Below are positions 16,721 to 26,995 of a DNA stretch of 64,000 nt, piece by piece. The DNA is from Acidobacteriota bacterium (lineage in GTDB: Bacteria > Acidobacteriota > Terriglobia > Terriglobales > Acidobacteriaceae). A program made the translations under genes and the position numbers. Every line of letters starts with the position of its first letter. Position 1 is the first letter of the stretch. The DNA is taken from positions 1 through 64,000 of the forward strand of contig JAJXZL010000002.1 of NCBI GenBank assembly GCA_021780075.1, read 5' to 3'. The notes under the pieces are model-generated. The model was given only the letters and a program-made list of their open reading frames with translations. It was not told where the DNA came from and searched no databases.

Positions 16721-18154
16721 TTAAACATTCCCCTCAGCCACTTCAACCCCCATCGCTTCGAGTGCTCTGCCCTTTGTCTCAGGCAACCGAGCACCCAGAA
16801 ACACCACACCCGCGAAGCACACCGCAGCATAGGTCCAGAACGTGCCTGCCGCGCCCAGCGCTGCGTTCAGCAGTGGAAATGTGTACGTCAGCACAAAGCA
16901 CGCCAGCCACAGCGACGTCACTGCAATCGCCATCGCACCGCTACGCATGCGGTTGGGGAAGATTTCTGCAATCACCACCCACGTCACCGGCGCCAATGAC
17001 ATCGCATAGCAGGCAATCGCCGCCAGAACGAGCACCAGCATTGGCTTGCCCTGCATATGCGCGTGATACAGAAGCCCCAACACTACGTAAATCACCACGA
17101 GCCCCGAGAGACCAGTCAGCAGGAGAAGCCTCCGCCCGAATCGGTCAATCGTGATGAAAGCCGCAAACGTGAAGACCACGTTCACTGCGCCTGTCACTAC
17201 GATGTTGAACAGAATGTCCGACACCTGGTAGCCCGCCGCCGCAAAAATCTCCTGCGCATAGTTAAAGATCACGTTGATGCCACACCACTGCTGCAAAATC
17301 GCCAACACCACAGCCACCGCCAGCAGTTTCCTCGCGCCTGGCGCGTGCAGCTCTTCGCGCAACGGTCCCGCCTCTTTGCGCGTACTCGCCTTAGCCATGT
17401 CCGTCATCACGCGCTCGGCATACGCACTGCCGCCCAGTTTCGCCAACACAACGCGTGCCTGCGTGCTGTGGCCCTTCATCGCCAGCCATCGCGGGCTCTC
17501 CGGCACCAGAAGCGATCCAACGAGGAACAGTAGCGACGGGATCGCCGTCACTCCAAACATCCACCGCCATCCCCATTGCCCATTCCACGAGAGCAGAATG
17601 TCCTGCACCGTCGCACCCGCAGGAACCGGTTGCGCAATCCGCCAATTCACCACCTGCGCCAGCAGAATCCCAAACACAATCGCAACCTGGTTCAGCGAAA
17701 CCAGCCGTCCCCGCAGATGCGCCGGCGAAATCTCCGCGATATACATCGGCGATATGCCCGACGCCAGTCCGATCGCACACCCGCCCATCACCCGCCACAC
17801 CACAAACACCGTAAAGCGATACGCAAGCCCCGTGCCCAGTGACGAAATCGCAAACGCAAGCGCTGCCAGCACCAGCAGTCGTTTGCGCCCGAATCGCTCG
17901 CTCAGCCATCCCGAAGCGATCGCGCCAAACAGGCATCCAATCAGCGCGCAGCTCATCGCCCAACCTTCGATCGCCGGCGAGTCTAGATGAAAGTAGCGTT
18001 CGTAAAACGGCTTCGCGCCACCAATCACCACCCAGTCGTAGCCGAATAACAAGCCGCCCAGCGCACCTGAAGTCGCTGCTAGCCACAGCATCGCGCCGCG
18101 CATCGGCCTGTGCTGCTCCGCGCCTGTCGCAACCATCTCCGGCGAGATATTCAT
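16721..18154 (-). CDS. MFS sugar-porter permease
   Basis: The 477-residue membrane protein has about 12 hydrophobic segments. It shows sugar-porter family signatures: ERFGRKR after segment 2, a PMYIAEISPAHLRGRL motif after segment 5, and DRFGRR at the start of the second half. These transporters move monosaccharides by proton symport or facilitated diffusion across the inner membrane. I moved the start from a longer open frame to the ATG at 18154 because it overlaps the stop of the DUF5107 gene as ATGA, a sign of translational coupling. Next to a GH59 galactosidase, galactose is the natural candidate substrate, but this is inferred from context. Confidence 0.93.
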   Translation of the reverse strand: MNISPEMVATGAEQHRPMRGAMLWLAATSGALGGLLFGYDWVVIGGAKPFYERYFHLDSPAIEGWAMSCALIGCLFGAIASGWLSERFGRKRLLVLAALAFAISSLGTGLAYRFTVFVVWRVMGGCAIGLASGISPMYIAEISPAHLRGRLVSLNQVAIVFGILLAQVVNWRIAQPVPAGATVQDILLSWNGQWGWRWMFGVTAIPSLLFLVGSLLVPESPRWLAMKGHSTQARVVLAKLGGSAYAERVMTDMAKASTRKEAGPLREELHAPGARKLLAVAVVLAILQQWCGINVIFNYAQEIFAAAGYQVSDILFNIVVTGAVNVVFTFAAFITIDRFGRRLLLLTGLSGLVVIYVVLGLLYHAHMQGKPMLVLVLAAIACYAMSLAPVTWVVIAEIFPNRMRSGAMAIAVTSLWLACFVLTYTFPLLNAALGAAGTFWTYAAVCFAGVVFLGARLPETKGRALEAMGVEVAEGNV

Positions 18155-21100
18155 GACGTGGACCGGGCCTCGGCCTCGAGCGCCGCTTCGCGCGCCATCC
18201 AACGCAGCGCATCCAGCGCCAGCATGTGATTTGGGTCCTCGACCACCACCTTCTTCAACAACTCGACCGCTGTTCGATTCGCGCCAAGCCCGTGACTCGC
18301 CAATCCCGCCAGTACCATTGCTTCAATGTGGTTACGCTTCTCCAGATCATCATCGAACAGCAGCAGATTCGGCAGCGATGTCGCAAAGTAGTCGATCTTC
18401 GGCGTCTCCTTTGCCTTCGCTTCTGCAAACTGCGCCAGTTCCTCAAACGCAGCGCGACTCGCCGCCTCCTCTCCCAGTGCCCGCAGCGCCAGCCCGCGAA
18501 AATACATATGCGCGCCCGGCTCTTCCAGCGGTGCAGCCGCCGCTTTCCAGTACGCATGCGCTTTCTCGGCATCGCCCAACTGCTCGGCCGCAAGCCCGGA
18601 GAAAAAGTCCAGGTCCCGCTCCAGCGTGAGCAGATGTTTACCCTCGCCTAAATTGTGCGGATACACCCGCGCCGCTTCAAAGTGCGCAAGCGCCGCAGCC
18701 GCGTCGCCCGCCTCCAGCGCGGCACATCCCAGCGCGCGATGCGCATTCACATACTGCGCAGAGGTCAGCCCTTCGCCACCCTCCCACGGACTGAACCGTC
18801 GCGCACTCAGTGCACTGAGCGCCTCGTCCCAGCGTCCAAGCTCGTTCAGCAGTGTCACTCGCTCCACCGTCAGGTCATCGCGCCGTTCCACCAGGCTTGC
18901 ATGTGCATCAAGGATCTCGAGCCTTTCCTTCGGCGTGGCTAGTCCAGCCCGCTTCTTCAACTGATCCCATTCGTACAGCAGCCGCGCATCCTCATGATTC
19001 GCCGCAAACGCGCGCTCGTACATTTGCTGCGCAGCCTGCGCGTTGTGCAGCACATTGAACTCCGCGATGCCCAGGTTCCGCCACGGCACGGAGTATGTCG
19101 CATCCAGCTCCACCGACCGCCGCCAGCATCGGATCGCCTCGTCATACCGTCGCTTGTCGTAGTAGAGATTGCCAAGGTATGCATGCGCTCTCGCGCTCGC
19201 AGGGTTGCGCGCAATTGCGCTTTCCAGCACAATCATCTCTTCAATCCGCGCCGGAAAACAGTACCGCGAAGACGCGGCCTCGGCTTTCACCGCATACTCC
19301 GTCGATTTCGACTTATTCACCGAAGCAGCCGTCAGCCATGCAAGCGTATACCACAGCACTGGATGATCCCACTGCTCCACTTCGGCACACGCCTCCAGCA
19401 GCAGCGAAGCTTCTTCCTGCGCGCCGCTCCACGCCAGATCGAACACTACATCGAGAAGCGTCTGTAAATCGCCCTCGAGTCCCTTCACCAGCGACGCAAA
19501 GTCCTCCTTGCTCCGCGTTAGCAGAAACTGCTCGGCACGCACCCTGAAATTGAGCTTGTCCAAAGCTAGCGACGCATCGATCTCCGCTTGTGCCTCAGCC
19601 GTCCGTCCCAACCTCCGCAGCAGGAGTGCGCGCAGCGCCATCGCGTTCAGGTTCTCCGTGTTCGTGCGCAGGCTTGTCTCCACTTGCTCAAGGGCCTGCA
19701 CCCACGCCTCGCGCTGCGCATTGATCACCGCCAGCGCATAGTTGCCCGCGCTTTGCCACGCATAGTTCCAGGTTGATTTGTAAAAGGCTTCGTAGGCCTC
19801 CTGGGTTTTGCCCTGATAGAGTCGCGCCAGCCCCAAGTAGTAATAGGGCGCACCATTTTGTGGATTCGGATTGAGCATCGTCAGCCGATGCACTGCGCGC
19901 TCAAAGTGGCTCTCTGCCTTCGCAAACTCGCCCTTTCGCAAATACGACAGCGCCATCGCCTGATTCAGCTGCACATTCTCTGGCTCGCGCTGCAAGCCCT
20001 CCCCCCAATAGGCCTCGGGTGAGCGTGTTGCGTGGCGATACTGCTCCAGATGCAGTCCGGCCAGGTATAGCTCTTCCACAGTCGCAATCTCGGCAGGTGG
20101 CGGCGGTTCGGTTGCCGGCTTCGGCAGCTCGCGCTCCACCTTGCGCTCCGGCTGATATCGAATCAGCTCATTCCCATCCGCGTCCCGCACCAGCAGAATG
20201 TGCTTCTCCGGCTGCGCTCCATCGCTCTTCAGTGTCTTCAGGAACGGCATATCCGGTGCGATATTCACCTGCTGATCGAGCACGATGTTGCCATGGATCA
20301 AGAGCACCACACGCATCGCGCGCCGCGACGTCGCGCACACGCCCACGTGGACGCTCTTCTCCTCGAAATCGAGATTCACTGCGGCTTCCAGGTTCGCATT
20401 CTTCGCCGGTCCAATCTTCTGGATTGGATACCAGTACTGCCGAAACGTCTTCGTCTCATACGGCTCCAGCCACGAGAAGTCCGGCTGGTTATCGGTGTAT
20501 GCGCCCGCCATCAGCTCAACATACGGCCCGTCAGCGTCTGTCAGATTGCGGTCCCAGGCATAGCCGAACTCTGCATTGCCCCACGTCCACAATTTCTTGC
20601 CCGGCGCTACGTGATGATTCGACGTATGCACCATTCCTGCCTGGCGGCCGTGATCGTATCCTCCGAAAAAGTTGTACTTCGATTCCGTCACCATGTACGA
20701 CGTCGGCACCGGAATGTTCTTGTACCAAGAAATGTCTGTGCCCGGTCGATAGTCCACGCCATAATAGGAATTGCGCGCGATCGGAAACGATGACACTGCG
20801 CGCTTTGCGTGGTCCGCCACAAATGCCACATCCGGCGGAAAGAACGCTTGGTACTGCTCGTGCACCCTCACAGCCACATTTGCCCACCACAAGAACGTCT
20901 GCGCCAGTGGCGTGCGATTGTAGAGCCTCACCTTCGCCTCCACTAGTGATTGCCCCGGATGCAGACAGATGCCTACCATGCCCTTCATGCGCAACATCGG
21001 ATCGTGCTCGCTCAGCCACACCGTGCGGCCGCCATCGGCATCTTCCTCAATCGCCGCATGCACCGGCATGTACGTCGATGGCCGGTGGTGCTGTGGCCAG

Positions 21101-21471
21101 TTGAACTCCACGCCACCTGAGATCCACGGCCCCAGCAATCCCACCAGCGCCGGCTTGATCACGTTCTGGCGATAAAAGAAGTCATACTGATTGGTCTTAT
21201 CCAAACCTGCGTGAATTCGCCCGCCGATCTCCGGAAGAATCATCAGCTGCACGAACTCGTTTTCGAGAAACACCGCGCGATAGGTCTGGTCCCGCTTCTC
21301 CAGCGCAACGCGATCCGTAAATGGATTGGGATACACCTTTCCGCTGCTTCCCTGGTACACTCGCTTCTCCAGGAACATCGGGTTCGGATCAGCATCCTGC
21401 ACGGGATAAGTTGGAATCACGACCTGCTCTTCCCAGCAGCGAACAGGACCCGCCTGGCTTGTGTCTCCCAT
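18151..21471 (-). CDS. DUF5107 and TPR protein
   Basis: The 1106-residue product has an N-terminal DUF5107-type domain (about residues 20-400; PEIGGRIHAGLDKTNQYDFF, SGGVEFNWPQHHRP, DNQPDFSWLEPYE), whose fold I would expect to resemble galactose mutarotase. A long array of TPR-like repeats follows to the end. No signal peptide is evident with the chosen ATG at 21471, which has GAGG upstream; a longer frame begins at 21534. DUF5107-TPR proteins are frequent in carbohydrate-use clusters and may bind or process sugars. An operator-like site of the LacI cluster lies about 80 bp upstream (21547-21560), so this gene probably begins its own transcription unit together with the permease, GH59 and TPR genes. 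Confidence 0.88.
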   Translation of the reverse strand: MGDTSQAGPVRCWEEQVVIPTYPVQDADPNPMFLEKRVYQGSSGKVYPNPFTDRVALEKRDQTYRAVFLENEFVQLMILPEIGGRIHAGLDKTNQYDFFYRQNVIKPALVGLLGPWISGGVEFNWPQHHRPSTYMPVHAAIEEDADGGRTVWLSEHDPMLRMKGMVGICLHPGQSLVEAKVRLYNRTPLAQTFLWWANVAVRVHEQYQAFFPPDVAFVADHAKRAVSSFPIARNSYYGVDYRPGTDISWYKNIPVPTSYMVTESKYNFFGGYDHGRQAGMVHTSNHHVAPGKKLWTWGNAEFGYAWDRNLTDADGPYVELMAGAYTDNQPDFSWLEPYETKTFRQYWYPIQKIGPAKNANLEAAVNLDFEEKSVHVGVCATSRRAMRVVLLIHGNIVLDQQVNIAPDMPFLKTLKSDGAQPEKHILLVRDADGNELIRYQPERKVERELPKPATEPPPPAEIATVEELYLAGLHLEQYRHATRSPEAYWGEGLQREPENVQLNQAMALSYLRKGEFAKAESHFERAVHRLTMLNPNPQNGAPYYYLGLARLYQGKTQEAYEAFYKSTWNYAWQSAGNYALAVINAQREAWVQALEQVETSLRTNTENLNAMALRALLLRRLGRTAEAQAEIDASLALDKLNFRVRAEQFLLTRSKEDFASLVKGLEGDLQTLLDVVFDLAWSGAQEEASLLLEACAEVEQWDHPVLWYTLAWLTAASVNKSKSTEYAVKAEAASSRYCFPARIEEMIVLESAIARNPASARAHAYLGNLYYDKRRYDEAIRCWRRSVELDATYSVPWRNLGIAEFNVLHNAQAAQQMYERAFAANHEDARLLYEWDQLKKRAGLATPKERLEILDAHASLVERRDDLTVERVTLLNELGRWDEALSALSARRFSPWEGGEGLTSAQYVNAHRALGCAALEAGDAAAALAHFEAARVYPHNLGEGKHLLTLERDLDFFSGLAAEQLGDAEKAHAYWKAAAAPLEEPGAHMYFRGLALRALGEEAASRAAFEELAQFAEAKAKETPKIDYFATSLPNLLLFDDDLEKRNHIEAMVLAGLASHGLGANRTAVELLKKVVVEDPNHMLALDALRWMAREAALEAEARSTS

Positions 21472-21546
21472 CTGGCTCAACCCTCTATTGTGAAAGCACG
21501 AAAGACTCTTTCGCGCTCCCTGCACTGCACGCAATTAAGCGTTTAT

Positions 21547-21560
21547 CGGTAACGTACACG
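21547..21560. promoter_or_regulatory. LacI-type operator candidate, site 1
   Basis: CGGTAACGTACACG lies upstream of the DUF5107 gene. The same 14-mer with at most one change from this copy occurs three more times, around the TonB receptor and the LacI regulator gene. Confidence 0.65.
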
Positions 21561-21599
21561 TAACTGTGGACACTGTCAATACTGCTCTCGCTTCACACC

Positions 21600-22706
21600 C
21601 TACTTCGTTACATCGTGCTGGCTCGTCTTGCCCTCTTCTTTTGCCATGAGCCGTTGCACCGTCGCCGCCTCAGCCTGTGCCTGGGCCTGCATTCCAGCGC
21701 GCTGGTAAAGCCGCGCCAGCTGGTAGTGTGCAGGAGAGAACTCTGGATCGATCGCTACCGCTCGCTTCATCTCTTTCAACGCCTCTGCGTTCCGCTGCTC
21801 TGACTCATACACCACGCCAAGTTGATAGTGCGGCTCATACCACTGCGGATTCAGCGCCTCGGCCCTCTTCAGTAGTCGCTCAATCAGCGCCACGCCACGC
21901 CCCTGGATTCCACCACCGCGCTCCCACAATGCGAGCGCATAAAAGTAATTTGCTGCCGCGTTGTCCGGATATCTCTCCGCAAAATTCTTCAACCGCGTAT
22001 CCACATCCTGCGCCAGCGCAGGAGAAACCCTGCCCGCCCGTCCCAGAAACTGGAGCGGGCGGGTATCCTTTGGATTTAGGTCCACCGCTTCACACAGCAC
22101 CTGCACGGCCTCGTCGTACTCGCTTGCCGCATAGAGTGCCACTCCCAGACCTACCCGCATCCGTGCTGACAGCGGAAACTGCTGTACGCCGTAGCGGTAA
22201 AACTTGATCGCATCGTCCAGCGCACCCACATACTGCTTGTGCTGGACTAAATAGGTCGCAAGATCGAAGATGTGCTCTTCCGTCGGCTCCATCTCCGCCG
22301 CGCGGTGGTATTCCTCGGCCGCTTCTCGATACGCTCCGCTGCGGTCGTCCACCTCTGCCATAAGGCCGTGCAGCTTTGCACTCTCCTGCCTCGCCTGCAT
22401 CGCTACCAACTGCGCCTTCGCCTGATCCAGCGCACCTGCTTCCATCCATGCCAAGGCCAGATCGCATCCCAGAGTCGCATCCCCATTTGAGAGCGCATAT
22501 GCCTTTGTCAGCCAGTGCGCGCTCGCCTGCCACTTTTTGGCGTGAAAGTAGAGTTTCCCCAATTCTCCCGTCGCATGCAGATTGTTTGGTTCACGCTCGA
22601 CGAGAGCAATCAGCGCTTGCTCCCGCTGCGCCTCGCTCTGCGCAAACGCCAACGCACAACTCAGAACCAGCATCACTCCCACCAGAGTATGAGTCCATCG
22701 ATGCAC
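21600..22706 (-). CDS. Secreted TPR protein
   Basis: The 368-residue product starts with a signal peptide (VGVMLVLSCALAFAQ, cleavage near residue 22). It is made of about eight TPR units, for example EPNNLHATGELGKLYFHAKK near the N-terminus and DPEFSPAHYQLARLYQRAGM near the C-terminus. Such proteins act as periplasmic docking scaffolds. It lies between the TonB receptor gene, whose likely terminator ends about 95 bp upstream of the start, and the DUF5107 gene. A role in assembling or sensing the glycan-import machinery is plausible from position only. Confidence 0.85.
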   Translation of the reverse strand: MHRWTHTLVGVMLVLSCALAFAQSEAQREQALIALVEREPNNLHATGELGKLYFHAKKWQASAHWLTKAYALSNGDATLGCDLALAWMEAGALDQAKAQLVAMQARQESAKLHGLMAEVDDRSGAYREAAEEYHRAAEMEPTEEHIFDLATYLVQHKQYVGALDDAIKFYRYGVQQFPLSARMRVGLGVALYAASEYDEAVQVLCEAVDLNPKDTRPLQFLGRAGRVSPALAQDVDTRLKNFAERYPDNAAANYFYALALWERGGGIQGRGVALIERLLKRAEALNPQWYEPHYQLGVVYESEQRNAEALKEMKRAVAIDPEFSPAHYQLARLYQRAGMQAQAQAEAATVQRLMAKEEGKTSQHDVTK

Positions 22707-22800
22707 GCCGAGACACTCCTGCTTTGGCAGTCTGGCAACACATGTGCGTGAGCTCTGCCGATGCCAGACAGCCTCGCACGCCTGTGCGCGCCCTGTCTAC

Positions 22801-22842
22801 ATAAGGAAAATGAGGCCCGGTGCTTGGTCTCTTCCGGGCCTC
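22801..22842 (-). terminator. Rho-independent terminator after the TonB receptor gene
   Basis: Read on the minus strand, a perfect 9-bp stem GAGGCCCGG/CCGGGCCTC (22834-22842 with 22812-22820, 13-nt loop) begins ten bases after the receptor stop codon. It is followed by ATTTTCCTTAT. It would limit read-through from the receptor into the downstream TPR gene. Confidence 0.65.
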
Positions 22843-22851
22843 AGCGAGGCT

Positions 22852-25800
22852 CTACCAGTAGTACTTGAAAGCTAACTGCAGTTCGCGTGCATTGCTTCGG
22901 GTCGAGGTAATCTGCCCGAAGTTGACGTTATCCAAGTAGTCTGTGTTGGTCGGCAGGTTAAAACTTGGAGTGTTGGTAAGGTTAAACGCTTCAGCACGGA
23001 ACTCAGCATGCGAGCTCTCCGTCACCGAGAAGCTCTTGAACACCGAGAAGTCGAAGTCTTTGAACCCCGGTCCATTTACTTGCGTGTTCGGCCCGCCCAG
23101 TGGCGCCAGGCTTGTCTGCCCAACACTAGTCACAGCAGGCGGATTGGCAAACGCTGCCGGGTTGTAGTAGTGCTGGATGCCACCGCGATACTTGCTCACA
23201 CCCGGCACTACATCCGCATACGCGCCGAAACCCGATCCCGTGCTCACCTGGCTCCCGATCGTCTGCGGCTGGCCGCTGTCTAGCGTCAGAATCGTATTCA
23301 TGGCCCATCCGCCAAGTAGCAGGTCTTCCACGCGGCTCATGCCGCTGAAATAGTCCTTTCCTCGCCCAATGGGCAGTTCATAAGTCCCGCTTGCCACGAA
23401 TGCGTGCGTGATATTGAATCCCGCAAGCCCCGTATCGTACTTGATGCCTGCGATGCCCGGTGCGCGATAGCCACTCACGCCGCCGCCGCTTAGTGAATCG
23501 CCGGCGTCCGTGATGGCCCTTCCCAGCGTGTAGCCCATGAGCATGTCAAGCCCCATCGACGTCTGGTGCACCCACTTAGTCTGAAGGGAGTTATAGCTGC
23601 TATTGCCGATCGTGCCGAAGTACGGCATCCCTGACACGAAATCCGGAAAAGGAATGTAATTCCCGGAACTACCCGTCAAGGGCGTACCTGCCGGTAACAG
23701 TGTGGTCACATTGTTCTGGCCTGCGCTAGCCTCCAGATGCCTCGCCTGTGAGCCCACATAGCCAGCCTCGATCGAGTCGTGCTGCGTCAGTTGATACTGC
23801 GTCGTTATGTTGTAGCCCTGTGTGTACGGAGTCTGGTAGCGCAGTTGAATGCCGCGCAACGCCAGGCCGCTGTAGCTCACGTCCGCCGGATCGAGCGGAA
23901 TCCCGGACATGCCATTTTCAAGCGTGCCTGTCGTTCCATTCGTATACGTCACCGGAGTCACGTTCGAGATGCCGCCGTTCGAGCTATCTGCCAGGCCAAT
24001 GGAATACTGGAATGGATAGTTGTAGCCCAGGCTCGGATAGCCACCTCGGTTTTCAAATGCTCCATAGAAGATGCCGAATGCTCCTCGCACCACCAGCTTC
24101 GGAGTCAGCGAATAGGCAAAGCCCACGCGTGGCGAGAAATTTAGCTTCTGGATCACGCCCATGCCCGTTCCATATTGATTGGTATAGACGATTTGGATCC
24201 CGTCCCGCGCCAATGCGTCGGTAAAGCTCGATGAAAGGCCCGGGCTGGTCTTGTGTCCTGCCGTCATGTAAAACTTCGCACCCGTGCTCGAGTTCGGTGA
24301 AGCCTGAATGAAATTTGCCTGTGCGCCGCCCGCTTCGCCGGTCAGGCCGAAGTGCTCCCAGCGCAAACCGAGATTCAGCGTCAGCTTGCGTGTGATAGCC
24401 CAGTCGTCCTGGAAGTACGCGCCGAAGTAGTTGCGGTTTGCACGCACTTCGCCGAAGTTCGACGCAGCAATCTGGTCCATACCGCCTGACATATTTACAC
24501 CGTTTGGCACCGTTGCATTCTCCGGCGTAATCAGGAACTGCGCGCGTCCTGTTGTACCGTCGAGCCCATTCGCGATTCCGCTCGAGGTCGACTCCAGCGG
24601 CATCGACGTGTAGTTGCCGTCGAAGTAGAACTCGCCCTTCGACGCCGGCGGCGCAATCCACGGAAAGTAGATGTATTGGAACTCTGCTCCTGTCTTGAAG
24701 GTGTGCTTCCCGTAAATCTTGGTCAGGTTTTCGGTCATCTGCTCCGTGTTGCTGAAGCGATTGCCCGGCAGCCAGCCCGCCCCGCCCAGCCCGCTGAGCG
24801 TGCCTATGCCCAGGTACGGCAAGCCACCGTTGAGAGGCAGTTGTGGAACTCCTGTGATACCGAACTGCGCCGGAATACCCATCGTGCTTGCGCCAGCAGG
24901 CTCACGCGTATCATGGCCACGCGTGTAGCCCAGCCGCGCCTCGTTCACCAGTGTCGGCGAAAATGTGTGCGTATAACCCAGCGCGAAGCCGCGCACGTTG
25001 TAAATCTCCGTGCCGTTTGCGTAGCCGCCGCCATCCGCCACTCCTTCAAACGGTGGGGGGACCACACGCACGCTGCTGATGTAGTCGTAGTGGAAGAACG
25101 CTTGGTCCTGATCGCGGAACCGCTCGTCGATGCGCATGTCCGCAGTGTCCGTGTTATTGCTGTTGACCTTGATGATGTTGTAGTTATAGAGCACACCCGG
25201 CTGCGTCTGCGCAGGGTAAAGTTGCATCAGCTTGATTGCATTCGGATCCAACCGCTGCAGCGGAATCTGGTTATTGGCGAACGGATCGCGCACATACCCC
25301 GTCGCCGTTGCCGTCAGTCCCGTCACTGGGTCCACCGTGCCGCTGGTCACCGCACGCGTCGTCGCAGGATCGAATATCTGGCCATTCTGATAGGTCCTGC
25401 CCAGCAGGTCCGTCCGCGTAAATGTGCCCGTTGAGTTGTACAAATCCGAGAAGTCCGTATAGCCGCTGTTCACTTCCACCGTCGTCGGCACGGTCGGAGC
25501 CAACCCTGCTCCCAGGTTCGCGCTCGCCTGACTCGTTGCCACCACGCCGTTCAAAATGCGCGTGCCTTCATAGTCACCGAACCAGAACAAATGGTCCTTC
25601 CAGATACGCCCGCCGGCCGTCACGCCGAACTGGTTCTGCCTCAGTTCCGGCTTCCTGCTCGCCGTCGCGTTCGGCACAAAGTAGTCGTCGTACGCATCGA
25701 AAACATCATTGCGCAGAAATTCCCACGCCGATCCATGCAGTTTGTTCGATCCCGACTTCAATGTTGCATTCACAATCGCGCCGCCCGCGCGACCAAACTC

Positions 25801-26499
25801 GGCCGGGAAGTCGCTGGTCATGATTTTGAATTCGGCTATCGCATCTACCGGCGGCTTGATCACGTCCGCTTTGCCATCCAGGTAGTCCACGCTGTTGCTG
25901 TTGTTATCAATGCCGTCCAAAAGGTAGTCGTTCTGCGCCACACGCGCGCCGTTCGCGACAAATTGATTTGAAGCGCGCGCTCCCTGCTGCGGCAACGTCA
26001 CGCCCGGCGTTACCAGCACCAGCATCGTGTAGTCGCGGCCGTTCAATGGAAGATCCACGATCGTCTTCTGCTCGATCACCTGGCCCACTGAGCTGCTCTC
26101 GGTCTGCATCAGCTCCGGCGCCTCGGTCACTTCCACGCTCTCCGTCACTGCGCCCGGCTCAAGCGTCACGTTCACCAGCGCATGCTGCTGAATATTCAGC
26201 TGCACGCCCTGCACTGTGGCCTTCTTAAAGCCAGGGGACTCCACAATCACGCTGTAGGTGCCGATCCCCAGTGGCGTGAACTCGAAGCGGCCATCCCCGC
26301 CCGTCTTTTTCGTCAGCGGGGCTGCCGTTGCCTGGTTCACAATGGTCACGGTTGCGTTGGGAACAATCGCACCCGTGGTGTCGGTCACAGTGCCCAGAAT
26401 GGTGCCCGTATCCACCTGCGCCATGGCGCTCGCCGCGCAGATTACCGCCACGAACAGCAGACCTATGCGGCTCCACTGTATGAATCTTCCTGTCGTCAT
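22852..26499 (-). CDS. TonB-dependent receptor, Oar-like
   Basis: The 1215-residue outer-membrane protein has a signal peptide (cleavage after AMAQ at about 27) and a carboxypeptidase-regulatory-like beta-sandwich (about 30-110, GTILGTVTDTTGAIVPNATV). A plug domain follows (LPLNGRDYTMLVLVTPGV, LLDGIDNNS), then a long beta-barrel ending in an aromatic residue (AFKYYW). Receptors of this form are the acidobacterial counterpart of SusC/Oar proteins and import glycans or other large ligands with TonB energy. It heads the galactoside cluster and faces the LacI regulator across a 600-bp promoter region with three operator-like sites. Galactose-containing oligosaccharides are a reasonable ligand guess, from neighbours only. 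Confidence 0.93.
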   Translation of the reverse strand: MTTGRFIQWSRIGLLFVAVICAASAMAQVDTGTILGTVTDTTGAIVPNATVTIVNQATAAPLTKKTGGDGRFEFTPLGIGTYSVIVESPGFKKATVQGVQLNIQQHALVNVTLEPGAVTESVEVTEAPELMQTESSSVGQVIEQKTIVDLPLNGRDYTMLVLVTPGVTLPQQGARASNQFVANGARVAQNDYLLDGIDNNSNSVDYLDGKADVIKPPVDAIAEFKIMTSDFPAEFGRAGGAIVNATLKSGSNKLHGSAWEFLRNDVFDAYDDYFVPNATASRKPELRQNQFGVTAGGRIWKDHLFWFGDYEGTRILNGVVATSQASANLGAGLAPTVPTTVEVNSGYTDFSDLYNSTGTFTRTDLLGRTYQNGQIFDPATTRAVTSGTVDPVTGLTATATGYVRDPFANNQIPLQRLDPNAIKLMQLYPAQTQPGVLYNYNIIKVNSNNTDTADMRIDERFRDQDQAFFHYDYISSVRVVPPPFEGVADGGGYANGTEIYNVRGFALGYTHTFSPTLVNEARLGYTRGHDTREPAGASTMGIPAQFGITGVPQLPLNGGLPYLGIGTLSGLGGAGWLPGNRFSNTEQMTENLTKIYGKHTFKTGAEFQYIYFPWIAPPASKGEFYFDGNYTSMPLESTSSGIANGLDGTTGRAQFLITPENATVPNGVNMSGGMDQIAASNFGEVRANRNYFGAYFQDDWAITRKLTLNLGLRWEHFGLTGEAGGAQANFIQASPNSSTGAKFYMTAGHKTSPGLSSSFTDALARDGIQIVYTNQYGTGMGVIQKLNFSPRVGFAYSLTPKLVVRGAFGIFYGAFENRGGYPSLGYNYPFQYSIGLADSSNGGISNVTPVTYTNGTTGTLENGMSGIPLDPADVSYSGLALRGIQLRYQTPYTQGYNITTQYQLTQHDSIEAGYVGSQARHLEASAGQNNVTTLLPAGTPLTGSSGNYIPFPDFVSGMPYFGTIGNSSYNSLQTKWVHQTSMGLDMLMGYTLGRAITDAGDSLSGGGVSGYRAPGIAGIKYDTGLAGFNITHAFVASGTYELPIGRGKDYFSGMSRVEDLLLGGWAMNTILTLDSGQPQTIGSQVSTGSGFGAYADVVPGVSKYRGGIQHYYNPAAFANPPAVTSVGQTSLAPLGGPNTQVNGPGFKDFDFSVFKSFSVTESSHAEFRAEAFNLTNTPSFNLPTNTDYLDNVNFGQITSTRSNARELQLAFKYYW

Positions 26500-26596
26500 C
26501 CTTACTCCTCCAGCCTTCCAATTCCATTGGCCCCTGAGATAGCTCGCACCTATTCGGGTTCCGGTCGAGGCTTGACCTTCTAAATTTAGCCATCAC

Positions 26597-26610
26597 CGTG
26601 TACGTTCCCG
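26597..26610. promoter_or_regulatory. LacI-type operator candidate, site 2
   Basis: CGTGTACGTTCCCG is the reverse complement of site 1 with one change. It is the operator copy nearest to the TonB receptor start. Confidence 0.6.
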
Positions 26611-26661
26611 TAAAGATGCGAACCAATATAGGGGGCCAAGAATCCACTGTCAAGCATTTTT

Positions 26662-26675
26662 CGTGTACGTCACCG
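26662..26675. promoter_or_regulatory. LacI-type operator candidate, site 3
   Basis: CGTGTACGTCACCG is the reverse complement of site 1 with one change. It lies 65 bp from site 2 in the same orientation, a spacing near six helical turns that would allow cooperative binding or looping. Confidence 0.6.
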
Positions 26676-26995
26676 GAACTTTTTTCACGGCCCTCATGCA
26701 GCCCTACTTTAAAGCGTTTAACCCCTGTCTCAATTTTCCCGCGCGCCTCATTCACTGCTTATCTTCGTTGCTGTTCTCCTTCCATGCGCCTCATCCAGGC
26801 GCTCTAAAGGCCATCTGAATGTCGGTTAACTAGCCTTTCTGTTTCCTTACCCCGCCCAAATGGGAGACCCGTTCTGTGGGCCCGGCTCAAAAAACCGCCT
26901 TGAAGCGGACACCCCCATCAGGCGATCCAGCTGCTCGGTCCACACCCGTACGCACCATCGCTCCACAGCTCCAACAGGTTTGCTTATATAATTAT

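Noticed and set aside
20019..21104. A 361-codon plus-strand frame
   Set aside because: It is antisense to the DUF5107 gene and has the Arg/Ser/Pro-rich composition typical of shadow frames in GC-rich DNA.
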